From positions 50,161,336 to 50,225,335 of the forward strand of contig OZ026628.1 of the NCBI GenBank assembly GCA_964020975.1: 64,000 nucleotides of DNA, written 5' to 3'. The position numbers were made by a program, and so were the translations under genes. Origin of the DNA: Hermodice carunculata. Lineage: Eukaryota; Annelida; Polychaeta; Eunicida; Amphinomidae. This document shows positions 24,861 to 37,200 of this stretch, in pieces. The notes below the pieces were generated by a model. The model was not told where the DNA came from and did not search any database. It was given only the letters and a program-made list of their open reading frames with translations. Each line of letters starts with the position of its first letter. Positions within the stretch are counted from its first letter, which is position 1.

Positions 24861-25160
24861 CTTAAAGGTTAACTTGATATACTCAGCCTACTGTTTCATG
24901 GATAAGATTTTTTGCAAATCAAAAAACTGTTCAATGCTGTAAATAAAGTAAACAAACAAACAAATACATGAATGAATGAACAATGTAATGAATGAATGTG
25001 TACACATAAAATATGCTTAAAGGTTAACATTATGTACTCAGCTTGCTGTTTCATAGATAAGATTTTTTGTAAATCATAAAACTGTTCAAAGCTCTAAATA
25101 AAGTAAACAAACAATATGAATGAATGAACAACGTAATGAATGAGCAAACAAACAAAGAAA
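24861..25160 (+). repeat. two-copy tandem repeat, unit about 155 bp
   Basis: 'cttaaaggttaacttgatat' and 'gataagattttttgcaaatc' of copy 1 recur 155 bases later with few changes. Both copies end in AAACAAACAAA and GAATGAATGAA runs. Confidence 0.75.
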
Positions 25161-25426
25161 GCAAATACACTGCCCATGCAGTGACAAAGACATCTCGTTA
25201 ATATCATCTCAGGTGTTCATCATACTCACGGTATTGCCTGTGCAGAACTGTGATCTCAGTTTAAACAGGCCTCCACATGCATCAATACTTCATGATAAGA
25301 ACTAATAAACAGCATTCACCAATTTAGAAAGAGCCTTCATAGGAAAAGAGTGTGTATACTCTCTGACTGGGTGCTCCAGGAACATAGTCTATGATCTATG
25401 AATTGTAAATAATACACCGCATGATC

Positions 25427-25767
25427 CAGTGTTGTCCCCAGCTTTTCAGGAGGGCAGGGCACCTTTCATCTAAAAGGGCACTTTTAAAGCACACAATGAC
25501 AATTAGAAAGGGCATCCAAAAGTAGCAGTCCAAAAAACAGCCTTTTTAGTTGTTTTTATGGAAATAGTTCTGAATTTGCATCTTTTATCCTGGTCAATAT
25601 ATATAAATTGATACATTGTTTTGCCAATCAGTTTCAGTTACATTGAAATTTTATGAGAAAATGAGTGAAATTGCCCAGAATATAAAAAAAACATAGGAGA
25701 ACAGGGCAGGAGCAAAACAAAAGGGCAGGGCAAATCTCCCTTCTATTTTAAGCTACTGACAACGCTG
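25427..25767 (+). mobile_element. dispersed repeat with CAGTGTTGTC ends, copy 2
   Basis: CAGTGTTGTCCCCAGC at the left and GCTACTGACAACGCTG at the right are inverted over about 10 bases. The body matches copy 1 at 20.4 kb ('gggcagggcacctttcatct', 'gggcaaatctcccttctatt') but with only one imperfect unit of the 21-base repeat. Confidence 0.6.
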
Positions 25768-25979
25768 CTGCATCCATTAATAGTAACAAATTAAGACACT
25801 GGAAAGGTCACATAAAAAATACCCAATTTTATCCTCAGTGCCCACATCATATGAGTGATCGACCAGATCAACAGTGGTGGGGGAAACACTCTCCTGGCAA
25901 GTAGGATCCATCCTCAGATCATTTTAACGTTGCCAGACAACACATCGTAAAGTCCCCAGCCATCCTAATTTAAACCAAT

Positions 25980-26066
25980 GAAGAACAAAAACAAAAACAA
26001 AAAAACAAAAAAAAAAAAAAAAAAAAAAACCCACACACACACAAAAAACAAAAAAAAAAAACAAAC
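25980..26066 (+). repeat. A-rich low-complexity tract
   Basis: Runs of AAAACAAAAAC and a long A stretch ending in ACACACACA. Probably microsatellite growth from a repeat tail. Confidence 0.8.
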
Positions 26067-26099
26067 AAGAGGACTGTGACAGTCATGTGCTGAGCTGAC

Positions 26100-28345
26100 A
26101 TGTACATATCCACCAGGAATTTTTTAAGATTTGCCCATAAAAAGTATAAAGAAATTCGTTAAAAATCCAAAAATCAATGGAGCATGACCATTTGAATAAG
26201 CTTGGTAGAGACCAACCCAAGGTACATTGTCACCAAGTTTGAATCAATCTTGTTTAAGGTTTTGGAGAAGAAGTTGAAAATGTGAATTAGCATTAGAATG
26301 CCCATTGACTTATTTACATAGTAATCACTATAGGAAAGGTGCATTTACTTATAAGTACAAGAATTGAAAAAAATAATTAAAATCTAGAAAAGTTGATTTG
26401 CTGCATAGCAAATCAGTGTGTGTGTTTTCAAGGCATATTGGTATGGCAATGTTTAACTAGTCCATAACACAGGAATAGAAGTTGGAATGGCATCTCTATC
26501 TATTATAGCTTTGAAGTTATTCAAGATTTAAAATTTCTAATGGTGCTACTTAGCATAAATTTAAATTGCTACAACTTTGGTTTTTAACTCATTAGGTGCA
26601 CAATGGTCAACAAACCCCTAACAGAAGTTGGAATCACATCTGTGTCTATTATAGTGTTTAAGATATATTCAAGATTGAAAATTTTGAATACTGATTCATT
26701 ACATGCGCAATGGTCAATAATATCCTAGTAAAAGTTGAAATGACATCTCTATCTATAATAGTTTTGAAGATATTCAAGACTTAAAATTTCAAATGCTGCT
26801 AATTACCATAATTTAAATTGCTACAGCTTTTATTTCAGATTCATTAGATGCGCAATGGTCAATAACCATCTAGTAGAAGTTGGTATGACATCTCTATAGA
26901 TCTATTATACTTTTGAAGATATTCAAGATTTAAAATTTCAAATGCCCCTAATTTGCATAATTTTAAACATCTTCATTCCTCTTCATAAAAATGTCCAACT
27001 CCTTGTGTGGTGGTGCAATCATGCCAAGTTTGGAGTTTCTATGTATAATAGTGTACGAGAAAAGTGTCAGACAAATTCACTGGTAAAGAAGAAAGAAAGA
27101 ATTTTAGGAAAAACAAAAAAAGTGTGTTGACACACACGCTTCAATCAAGAATCCACAGCAGTACTACCTAGGGAACAAATTGTTTGATCCTCCCACAAGG
27201 AACATATCCACCAAGTTTCACTTTCATCTGAGTGATGGTTCTGGAGAAGAAGTCAAAAATAGCAAAAACACACACACAAAAAAATCATGAAATTATAGAA
27301 TAAATTGCAGTGCACCTGGTGAACAAATAGAGAACTAGAAGTCTCTTGGATTTTTCTAGTGATATCAAAGCAATCAGGTGAGCAGTTTCAGAGAATAAGA
27401 TTTTTTTAAGATTTACCCCCCCCCCCCCAAAAAAAAATCATGAAAAAATGCAAAAATGAATGGAGCATGAACATTTGAGCAAATCTGACAGAGACCTGCC
27501 CAAGGTACATTGCCACCATGTTAGAAGTCAATCTGGTTGACAATTTTGGAGAAGCTGAAAATGTGTATTAGCATTAGAATGCCCATTGACTTACATATTA
27601 ATGAATAGGAAAGGTGCAATGACCAATAAGCTCCCAAATCGAAAAAATTTGTTAAAAATCAGGAATCCACAGCATGGCCACCTTGTGAACAGCTTTGTTT
27701 GATCCTTCCACAAGGAACACATTCACCAAGTTTCAGCTTAATATGGGTGAGGGTTCTGGAGAAGACATTAGAAATAGCAAAAACACACATTTTTTTTCAA
27801 AATTAGACAAAAGTCGCAGCACCACCTGGTGAACAAATGAAGAACTACGAGTCTCTAGGACTGTTCCTGTGTGATATCAAAGCAATCCAGTGAGCAGTTT
27901 TGGAGAAAAATGTTTTGTTTTTTAAAATTTGCCACCACCCCCCCCCCACAAAAAAAACTCAAAAATTTATGAAAAATCCAAAAATCACTGAAGAGTGACC
28001 ATTTGAACAGATCTGGTAGAGATCCACCCAAAGTACATTGCCACCAAGTTCGAAATCAATCTAGATAAAGATTTTGGACAAGATGGTGAAAATGTGAATT
28101 AGAATTATAATGCCCAGTATAGTAATCAATGGGAAAGGTGCATAAATTTACTGATAATTATCCGAGGGGGGAAAAAAAAAGTTAAAAATCAGAAATCCAT
28201 AGCACTGCCACCTAATAACCAACTTTGTCTGATCCTTCCACAAGGAACATACCCACCAAGTTTCAGCTTAATCTGAGTAACGGTTCTGGAGTTGAAAATA
28301 GCAACCAAAAAAAAAAAAAAAAAAAAAAATTATAATCATGCACCC
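26100..28345 (+). repeat. diverged tandem modules ('atgcccattgac' family)
   Basis: Three to four old copies of a roughly 600-bp module. Each has 'agaatgcccattgactta', 'ataggaaaggtgca', a block on 'ccaccaagtttcagcttaat', and 'ggttctggagaagaagt'. C runs (27,417-27,429; 27,940-27,949) and A runs lie between modules. Related to the 3' third of the 2.49-kb units. Non-coding. Confidence 0.7.
26440..26960 (+). repeat. inner tandem repeat, unit about 120 bp
   Basis: About four copies of a unit with 'atgcgcaatggtcaataa', 'agaagttggaatgacatctc' and 'gaagatattcaagatttaaa', nested inside the larger module array. It begins like an insertion into one module. Confidence 0.65.
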
Positions 28346-30840
28346 TTCTTCCAAGCTTTCCATTCATGGTTTGTTTGTTCAAATTGGGTTAGAACTTTTT
28401 GAGTTATAGAAGAAAAACAGTAAACATTGCCTTCAAAGCATCCCCCTGACTCGCTATTGCTTTCACTGATGTGGACTTTCCCTCTGTTGCATCTCGCACT
28501 CTGCATAGCCATAACCAGTCATGGGAGTCCTTACAAGGGCTACCCTCTGCCTTCTCTTCCTTCAGTTGCCCACACTTGCTTCCATCTCCCTGAAACTCAG
28601 CCCACTACATGTACATCTCCTTTCCCAGCACTCCACCAGGAAGCCTTTCACCAGTCTACTGGCATTTCCCCCTTCAGTTCCAACATCCAAGCTAATCTAT
28701 CACTTTCTGCCATATTTTGAACTTGTTCTAGGTTCCTACAAGCCTCATCTTTTTCAGCCCGCTGCTCAGGCAGGCTATCTCTGTCAAGTCCTGGTATTCC
28801 AAACACCACAAAAGCAAATAATCCAAACTTTTGTCAACACCTTCCCAACATATTTGGCACTTTCTATCACTTCCCTCCACCACTTTTGCCTCAGCTTCTC
28901 AAGATTAATTAACCCTGCTCTTCCTTGGAATAGTAATCATGTGCTCACTTCCCAACAACCTTACCAACATAATTGGGCCATTGCCATTTACAGAGCTACC
29001 AAGATGTAACATCAGTATGGGTTGGTATACCCTTAATGTCACCAAAAATTGTCATGTAGAGGCAAGAGGTGCCTTCAAACATTCAATAATTGAAAATCAA
29101 TCAATTTAAGCTTGTTGCGCATTTTTGACATAATGCGTTCAGCAGGTAACCAAATTTTGACATTGCTTGTCCATTAGGTAACAAAATTTCAACATATTTG
29201 GTGCAGTTTGTATGTGCGTTTCCCATTTTCGGCTAGGTGATTGGTGCTGAAGGTTGCTGGTTCAAGACCCCACCGTTCTGTGGTCACAAAACATAATATA
29301 TGATGTGTCCAGTAGGTAACATATGTTTGACATGAAATTTAACAGGTAATGCTAACTTGACATATTCCACTCTAGATTGCTATGTTCCTTACATTTCTTG
29401 ACATACTATGTTCTGTGCATTACACAGTTTTGACACGATGTGTCAGTTGATTTAAAAGTTGTGACATAATGTGTCTAGCAGGTCACACCTTTTAGATGTG
29501 AAATTTCATAGGTCATATCAATTGAACCCAATTAACTCAATATTACTATGGTTGATACTTTTTTGACATAATTTGTGATGGTCAAATGTTGCCGCATAAT
29601 CTTGACTTCACATTGTTTACTTTCCATTTAGGGCCCAGTTTTTTAGCTCTTAGTAATCACCATCGATACAGAAATAATATTTCTAATATCTAAACAAAAC
29701 AGAACTCTTACATTAGACCTAGCTAATAATATGAGCATCCCATGCTACAGGTGTATTCCACATGGCTCAGGCTGGTAACATTTTTTTTGGACAAATCTGT
29801 TTTTACCACACACAAGAAAACAAGAAAAGTTTGCTTGAGACAAAAAGTAGTTCCCACAGGAGTTGCTAAATAAGAGGGAAAATGATCCCATTTGCATTTG
29901 ATGCAGTATTTTGACTGAAACTGTCCCTAGTTACCACAGAAATATCCATTTTCTCAACAGTTACATTTTGACAACTGTATAAAATTTGATGCAAAAAACA
30001 AAAAAAAAACAAAAAACAAAAACAAAAACAAAAAAACATGCCTACTTGTTTGTGCCAGGACATAAATTAATCAGAGTTGAGTTCTGATATGATGGTAGAT
30101 GTCAAACATGGAATATAATATCTATAATGTCAAAATAATGTAATTTGCAGTTTCATTTTGTAATTACCTTACATCTATTCCTATCAGAATATTACAATCA
30201 TCTTATTTGGTGTATCTGATCATGTTCTGAGAAAAACAATGCACACCATATCATGAAATAAAATAACATACTTTATTCATTAATATTATAGCAGTTTAAA
30301 ATACACCACGCTTTTCTGCATGCCCCGGTAAATAGCAATGGCCCAATCATGTCTTCCACATCACTGATGATAGTACCTCGATTTTTTAAATCTTTTTTTT
30401 TCTTTTTTTTTTTTTTATGGCCCAATGTGCCAATTAATTTTTTTTTTGTTTATGAGCTGTGATTTCACATTAAGGAATACCAACATGCTGAATCGCAGTC
30501 AAACAAGGACATAAATTAATTTAAATGATCGAGAATTAAAGAAATACTGTTATTGGCCACGTAACTTACCTTGGTTTCACTGTGTACACAGCCCACTATC
30601 CGCGTCACACATGGCAGTGTTTTGTCCATCAATCATTCAATGTCAAAACAAACAGTATTTTCATTGTAAAGCGTTTCACAGTTTAATCCGATCCCTCATA
30701 TGGTATGGATAACCTGAATGCTCCTTTCTCTTCTAACTGTGAAAGGCCATTCCAATATGTAGCGATCAAATTTGCAGATACGAGCGAAATACTCCATCAA
30801 CACAAAGAGTACAGTGTTTTGACAGTTTCACACAGACAGT
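28346..30840. other. no gene recognised; weak repeat signals
   Basis: 28.4-29.0 kb is slightly less AT-rich and open for 162 codons on the + strand and about 55 on the - strand, with no recognisable motif in either. 29.1-29.5 kb has a degenerate motif close to TTGACATAATGTGTCCAGCAGGTAAC at least six times. At 29,240-29,275 'ggttgctggttcaagacccc' resembles the T-arm/B-box of a tRNA and may be a SINE scrap. Confidence 0.35.
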
Positions 30841-30849
30841 CTGGCTTCG

Positions 30850-30856
30850 CCGGAAG
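30850..30856 (+). promoter_or_regulatory. ETS-type site CCGGAAG
   Basis: CCGGAAG about 250 bases upstream of the coding start at 31,103. It is the core bound by ETS factors such as GABP, common in animal housekeeping promoters. Single motif; function inferred from position only. Confidence 0.3.
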
Positions 30857-31055
30857 AGGTAATTAAGGCCCCACATATCAATTTAAAAAAGAACATCGGA
30901 TTCAAGATTATTCAAATTTAGAGGCAAACGATTTCTATCTATGTTCAAAATGGATGATCGACCAAAACGTCGAAGCTTCTGAAATAAGGCAATGGTTCCC
31001 CAGTCTTAAAAAATGCTTTGATCTGCTAAATTTAATTTTTTGAAATTGTAGGGGA

Positions 31056-31078
31056 TATGCGCACAATTTGTGCGCATA
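31056..31078. promoter_or_regulatory. 23-bp palindrome with two NRF1-like half-sites
   Basis: Perfect inverted repeat: 11-base arms TATGCGCACAA and TTGTGCGCATA around one T. Each arm holds TGCGCA, the half-site of NRF1 (consensus YGCGCAYGCGCR), but the halves face each other with a spacer rather than abutting. It ends 24 bases before the ATG, so it lies in the core promoter or the 5' leader. Confidence 0.5.
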
Positions 31079-31096
31079 AATTTGTTTACCCCGGCG

Positions 31097-31109
31097 ACCA
31101 AGATGGCGA
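31097..31109 (+). promoter_or_regulatory. YY1-like motif over the start codon
   Basis: ACCAAGATGGCGA places the ATG inside a YY1-type AAGATGGCG element. In animals this pattern marks genes with short 5' leaders and fixes both transcription and translation start. It supports the chosen ATG at 31,103. Confidence 0.5.
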
Positions 31110-31289
31110 CTGTTGTGGCAGAATTTGGGCAAAGCAAAGAGAAAACTACGTTTAACGGGTCATCTGAAGATGACATAGCGTATGCTAAAAGTTTTTGGCA
31201 GTCTGTTCAGCTTCAACCACCGATGGAATCGCGGTTGGTGTCCAGTGATATCAAACAAAGGCTCAAAGTGGCTCCTGCCGGTGGACAAG
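31103..31289 (+). CDS. exon 1 of the 171-aa gene
   Basis: Encodes residues 1-62 plus the first base of codon 63. The donor is CAAG|GTGAGA. The frame stays open beyond the donor to 31,309, but continuing sequence is simple GTGA-rich DNA, so splicing here is preferred. Confidence 0.85.
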
Positions 31290-34200
31290 GTGAGACACTG
31301 ACTGAGTGATACTGATACACTTCAGTGATAGTGATAGCACTGAGTGGCTGAGGTGACCGAAAACTGCCTCCACTACCCTCACTAGTGATCGTGACACATT
31401 AAACATGTTAAAACTCCTGAACCATAAGAAAAAAGCCTTTCAACAAGGCCTTATTGATAGACTCTATTCTACCCAAATCAATGATCCCAAATTATTCTGG
31501 AACATATACAATGAACTTACTGAAATTGAAGCAAAGAAAAATTCTAATAATCCCATTACCCGGCATTAGCCCTAGTGAGTGGTTCTGGCACTTCAAAAAA
31601 CTTTTGAACCAGGCAGGAAACTACATTGACCCAGACACTGAAGACTTCATCAGAGAAAATAGAGACAAAGTATTTAATGAACTTAAGCTTAGAATAACTT
31701 CGGGAGAAGTACTTAAGGCAGTTTTGAAACTGAAAAACAACAAATCAGCTGGATATGATGGAATAAAAAATGAAATGACAAAAAGTGCTATCATGGAGCT
31801 ACTTCTGTTATTAACCATTTTGTTCAACAAAATATTAGCTAATCGAACTTTCCCAGATTTGTGGAGAGTAAATTTGTTAACTCCTGCACACAAAAAAGGT
31901 AGCATCCACTGTCGAGAAAATCATAGAGGGATTGCTGTTTCTAGCCACTTGTGTAAACTGATGTGTACAATTTTGAACAGCAGACTAACAGACTTTACTG
32001 AAGATCACAGTTGTATCCCAATTAATCAAACTGGTTTTAGACGTAAATGTAGAACCACAGATCATATCTTAACCCTGAAAAATATCATAATTTCTTATCT
32101 CTACTTACTGACATGTATAATGAAGTCTCCTATGCAGTCAGAACCAATCATGGTGTCACTGAAAAATCCACATCTAATGTTTGGGGTGAAACAGGGATGT
32201 GTATGGAGTCCTGGTGTTTTCAATATATTCCTACATGACTTACCAAGCATCTTTGATCACACATGTAACCCTGTACAACTGGCAGATAGTAACTAGAATT
32301 GTTTAATGTATGTAGACGATTTAATTCTATTGTCAGATTCACAAACTGGTCTACAAAATGGACTGAATAAGCTACAGGCTTACTGTGACAGATAGAAACT
32401 CACCGTCAACCTAAACAAAACCAAAATAATAATATTTAACAAGGGAGGTCACCAAATTAAAAAATATTAATTCTACTACAAACGGTCACGGATTGGAAAT
32501 CACTAATAATTACTGCTACCTGGGCATTGAATTTACGCCTTCTGGTAATTTTAAGGCAGCAGTCAACAAACTGAAAGAAAAGTCTTCAAACATTCTGTTC
32601 AAATTGAGATACTGTCTGATCTATGGGTATACTGATGCAGCTCTAAAACTCTTTGAGTCTCTGGTTTTACCTATAGCCAAATATGGATGTGAGGTTTGGG
32701 CCCCATTTTACACACAGGGCCTCAACACCAATAATCTTATTACAAAATGTGACAACCTCCCCACTGAGCACATACATGTTGAATTCTGTCGCTTTATCTT
32801 GGGCGTTCATACGAAATCATCAACAGCTGCTGTTAAAGGCGAACTAGGAAGTTTTCCAGTTTTGATGTATGGACTGTGTAGCAGTGTCAAGTACAGGGCT
32901 AATTTACATAATTGCAGCCTTGACAGCCTCATTGCCAACTGTTTGAGAGAAAGCTATACACTACTGCATACTAATAATCCATCGTTGCAACATCTGAAAA
33001 GAATATTCAATACTTTTGAAATGCACTTCTTTTGGAACAACGTAGGTGATACTAACATTGAAAGGTGTATACAAATTTTGCTAGAAAAGCTGCACAGTAA
33101 CTATGAATTCTACTGGCTGAAGTATATTGAAGGTGAAAATAGAGGCAACAATAAACTGAACACATATTCTAAAGTCGAGACCTCCTTCTGCAGAGAACAA
33201 TATTGAAATATGAATCTTAGGCTCGACAAACATAAACAATTAACAAAACTCCGAATAAGTGCACATGATTTGAAAATATTGACTGGACGCTACACCAAAA
33301 CTGATCCTCAGAATAGAATATGCACAAACTGTACCAATCATCAAATAGAGGATGAAGCGCATTTCTTACTCAGCTGTAATCTGTACAACCAAACAAGGAA
33401 TGACCTGAATGTAAAACTACAAAATTATGACCACACAAATCTATCTGAGGATGAAAAACTCAAATTTTGATTGACTGGTTCACACAGTGACCATTATATC
33501 ATAAGACAAACACTGTCATTTATAAACTCAGCATTTGAGATCCATGTAACAACATAATATTATATTACATCTTGACTGCCACAAACAGGTGTGGCTCTTT
33601 GTAAATATGTTCTAGTATATTTAGTTAAATTATTTTTCTTTGTCCATCGTGAAACCATGCGTTTATATCATTTGTATACGCTGTACCATACTGACCGTGT
33701 ATCAGTTTATGTACAATAAAGCTTATAGGCATGTGTTGGGTAATTTAGCTGAGTCTGAGAGATCCGAGTCTGATTCTTAGCTTAAGTAAGGCCTTCATAC
33801 TTTAGTCTAGAGTTTAGGGGACACAGGGTACCCCCATATTTGACAAATCCTATGATGATGTGTTCCCACCTTTTGTCAAGATTTTGTGCCACAGGCCCTG
33901 TGCTATTTGTTTCTGTGCTTTTTTCTTTATTAGAATAGATTCTTGCACTGCTGATCCAGTACCATAGATAATATGTGCTAGGCCAAGCCTAAGATGAGAG
34001 CGCTAGCATTACAAATTTAGGTCTTACCATACGAGTCCTTCTTACTACTAGCCTGCAGTCTATACAACTTGAAAAGCATGGTCACATCAAAATTATCATC
34101 ATTATCAACCTTCAGTAGCTCCCCTGTGGAGTGTTTGGGAACCCATTCACATTGATCCTGATTCACATTCATTCCTCTTATTCGCTGTATTTGGCATCTC

Positions 34201-37200
34201 TAGTTTTCCCAGATTTAATATCATTTGGCTGAATTTTTGTTCATCGGAGGTCACAATTTTCTCCGATTATCGTCATTTTTTTCCTGGTAACAACAGCACA
34301 TGGCAGAAGTTTCAGAATGCCAATCACTGTGTAACGTGGCTATCTAGGGGTGGCTTTTTGCATGTAGATCATGACGCTGCGGCTTTTGGAATGAAAAATA
34401 GATGCTCCGCTCGCTACTACTAGGTTGAACCTACATCCATATTATCCAAAATATATGTGTGATTAGTATTAAGGGGAGGTTAATTTATTGAATGAATGTA
34501 ATGTACAATAATATTACAATGGGACTTTTGCTGTGTCAGCATTACCTAAAAATGTAGATACAATGCCTTGAAGTTACCAATTGTGGATGGCGGTGGGCCC
34601 CAGAATAGGAATACTATATCTGACACTGATGTTACCCCCAGGCTATGAATTAAGTAGCAGCACAGGGCAGAGGGGCCCAGAGCATCTGCTGGGTCAAAGA
34701 TGGAGCTCAGTGGAAAAGATTGCCCTGATAGTGGATACAGGTCCGGAATTACCGGCAGGTATTTAGTAATAATGAATGACCGCATCAATAGAATTGACAG
34801 ATGAATCTGTCACATTAGCATTTGTAGTCGATAACAGTTGATGCCACATATTACTCATTTATATGCTTTTACCCAATCACAGTACAAGTCAAGTTCAAAT
34901 ATTTGCATTGATGAGCCAAATCAACATAGAACCTGGGGATGATCCCAGGGAAGGTTCAGCATTCTTTCTGTCTTCCAAATTTACTGTCTCATACTATTAT
35001 GTGTTTTTCCTCTCCAAAATGTGTCATATTTAAGCATTTTGGAAATACCTTGTAGTCTAAATTTAATAAGGAATAGATTAGAAATTTGGATTTTTTTTCT
35101 GTATTTATTTTGGCATTCTCTTAAGGTTCTTAGCTTTTAAGCTAATTTATCTGTTTGATATGGCCCGTTTTACCACTCATGGAGGTTGGGTCATCAGCAC
35201 AAATGCAGGCGCTTAATTTACATGTTAGGATGAGTCAGAAGTCATCCCAGATAAGTGCCTTGTGTCACTAAAGACATTTTATACAATGTCCTGAAGTTTC
35301 ATAAGAATGGCCCTGTTATTATAGTCCCATATATGCTCCGGCCCCCAAAAGTTTCTTAAGGGCGATTCTTGAAGGACTTCAGTTTGTCGGTAGTAGGGTG
35401 CCAGCAAGTTTCAATCTCTGATGGTTCTTAGGAAAGGGGAAAATTTCTTGTAGTGAGCATGACATTGGGGGATTTGTTTCACTGGAGCAATGGAAGGGAT
35501 GAGTGTAATGGGTTTAGTATTGGGATAAAATAGGGAGCTGAGGGGCTGGCAAGTTGGTAAGTGCTTATCTTGAATACCATCATGAGTCTGCTGTCTCTTC
35601 AGTGAAGCTGTAGGGAATGCAGTTTAGTGATGACAGTATATCACTTACATTTGGCTGGTCATGGAGTTTATTTGTGGCGATTGATGCAGTTCTTCTTTTG
35701 ATTATTTCTGTGTTGTCATTGTGTCTCATGTGGGATCCCAAATTGTGGCAGCAAATTTGGTTTACAGTCTGTCTACTAAGAAGTAGGCTTTTCTCTAATA
35801 TTATGGTTAGGGTCTGACTATTGAGAAGTAGGCTGTTCTTTCATATTATATTTAGAGTCTGACTATTGAGAAGTAATTTTTTTTCTTTGATTCTGGCTGA
35901 ATTAATTGGAGTTTTGTGGCAGAGGAATCTAAGGATTTTATTGTCTTTAGAGTATTCCAATAGAAGTCTTTTTGAACAGTAATACCAAGATGCTGTCAGC
36001 TGCTTTTAAAGTTTGGTCATGAAGATTATGTGGAAAGTGGATAGATTTGTAACAAATTTTTAAGTTAAAAGAAACAATGTTTCTTTTAACTTAAAAAAAA
36101 AAAAACCTGTTACTTTTGTCAGGGTGACATTGTTCCATAAGTCAGTCAGTTTCCTGTTTCTCCAAGGTGTAAAGATCATGTTGTAAGAGTTGCATCATTT
36201 TTTATTTCATTTTCACATGAAGGTAGATTATGATATCATCAACAAAGAGGCATACAGTGGAATGTATGTCTTCAAGGAGTTTGTTTATATAGGAATAGGC
36301 AAGGACCAAGGACAGGGTCTTGGGGAACACCAGAGGTCATATATGGAAGAAGGATGATAATTCAGCCTTTGCAACTACAGATTGGACTTGCTTTATATAG
36401 GAATTCTTTACTCTAATTGTGTGTTTTGCTCCTTATGCTATATGGCTGAAGTTTATGAAGTTCTCTCTAGTGACTAGCTCCATTGAATGCTTTGGAAAAA
36501 TGTCTGGTGACTACCTTTGTCAAATGCTTTGGAAAGATCCATAATCATGACATTTGTTTGTTTTCCAATTAGCATATTTTTGAGTTATGCCATCTATGAA
36601 TAGCTGCATTTTACAAGTGTGTATTTGTCTGAAGCCATGCTTTAAAGGATGGAGAATATTGGTCTTGTTTCTATAAGCCATGATCTGAGAAACTATGATG
36701 TGTCCCATTAATTTGCATGTAATGCATGTTAGTGAAATAGATTGGTAATTAGCAGGGACGTACATGTATGTTTGATTGTTTGAAAAAAAAAACGGGACCA
36801 CCAGAGCAGTTCACCAGTCATCAGTTACCTCGAAGGTATGGAGGGATTTGTTGTAGATTGTAATGAGGGCAGGTGCTAGGTTGAGCACAATTTCTTTAAG
36901 CATCTTAGGATGAATACCATCTTGGTCTCCTGCTTAGAGAGGCTTGTTCTAATGGAGTGATGATTAGTTTTCCACTTACATGTATATTCAGTCATGATAA
37001 AGGACACAGAAACCACAACATTCTTATACTTTCATTCCGTACTTGCACCTGTATTACCATTAAAATCCCAGGTTGCCCCAATGCATGCAGCTTCAACATC
37101 AGCTACAATTTCCCTCAGTTCTGGCATCTTTTTGCAACTATTAATGTCAATGGAGATGTTACCGCCCCAAATGCATCACCCAATTAGTTGAATGCTAAAA

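Noticed and set aside
28521-29009. 162-codon frame, possible secreted protein
   Set aside because: Hydrophobic start but Ser/Leu/Pro-rich throughout, as expected from C/T-rich DNA. No splice partner, motif or poly(A) context; the minus strand is equally open for a stretch.
29240-29275. a tRNA gene
   Set aside because: Only a T-arm-like stretch is visible; no acceptor stem, D-arm or anticodon arm can be drawn.
30955-30990. short upstream frame MDDRPKRRSF as a first exon or regulatory uORF
   Set aside because: Ten codons with a fair start context, but the promoter palindrome and YY1-like site put the transcript start downstream of it.
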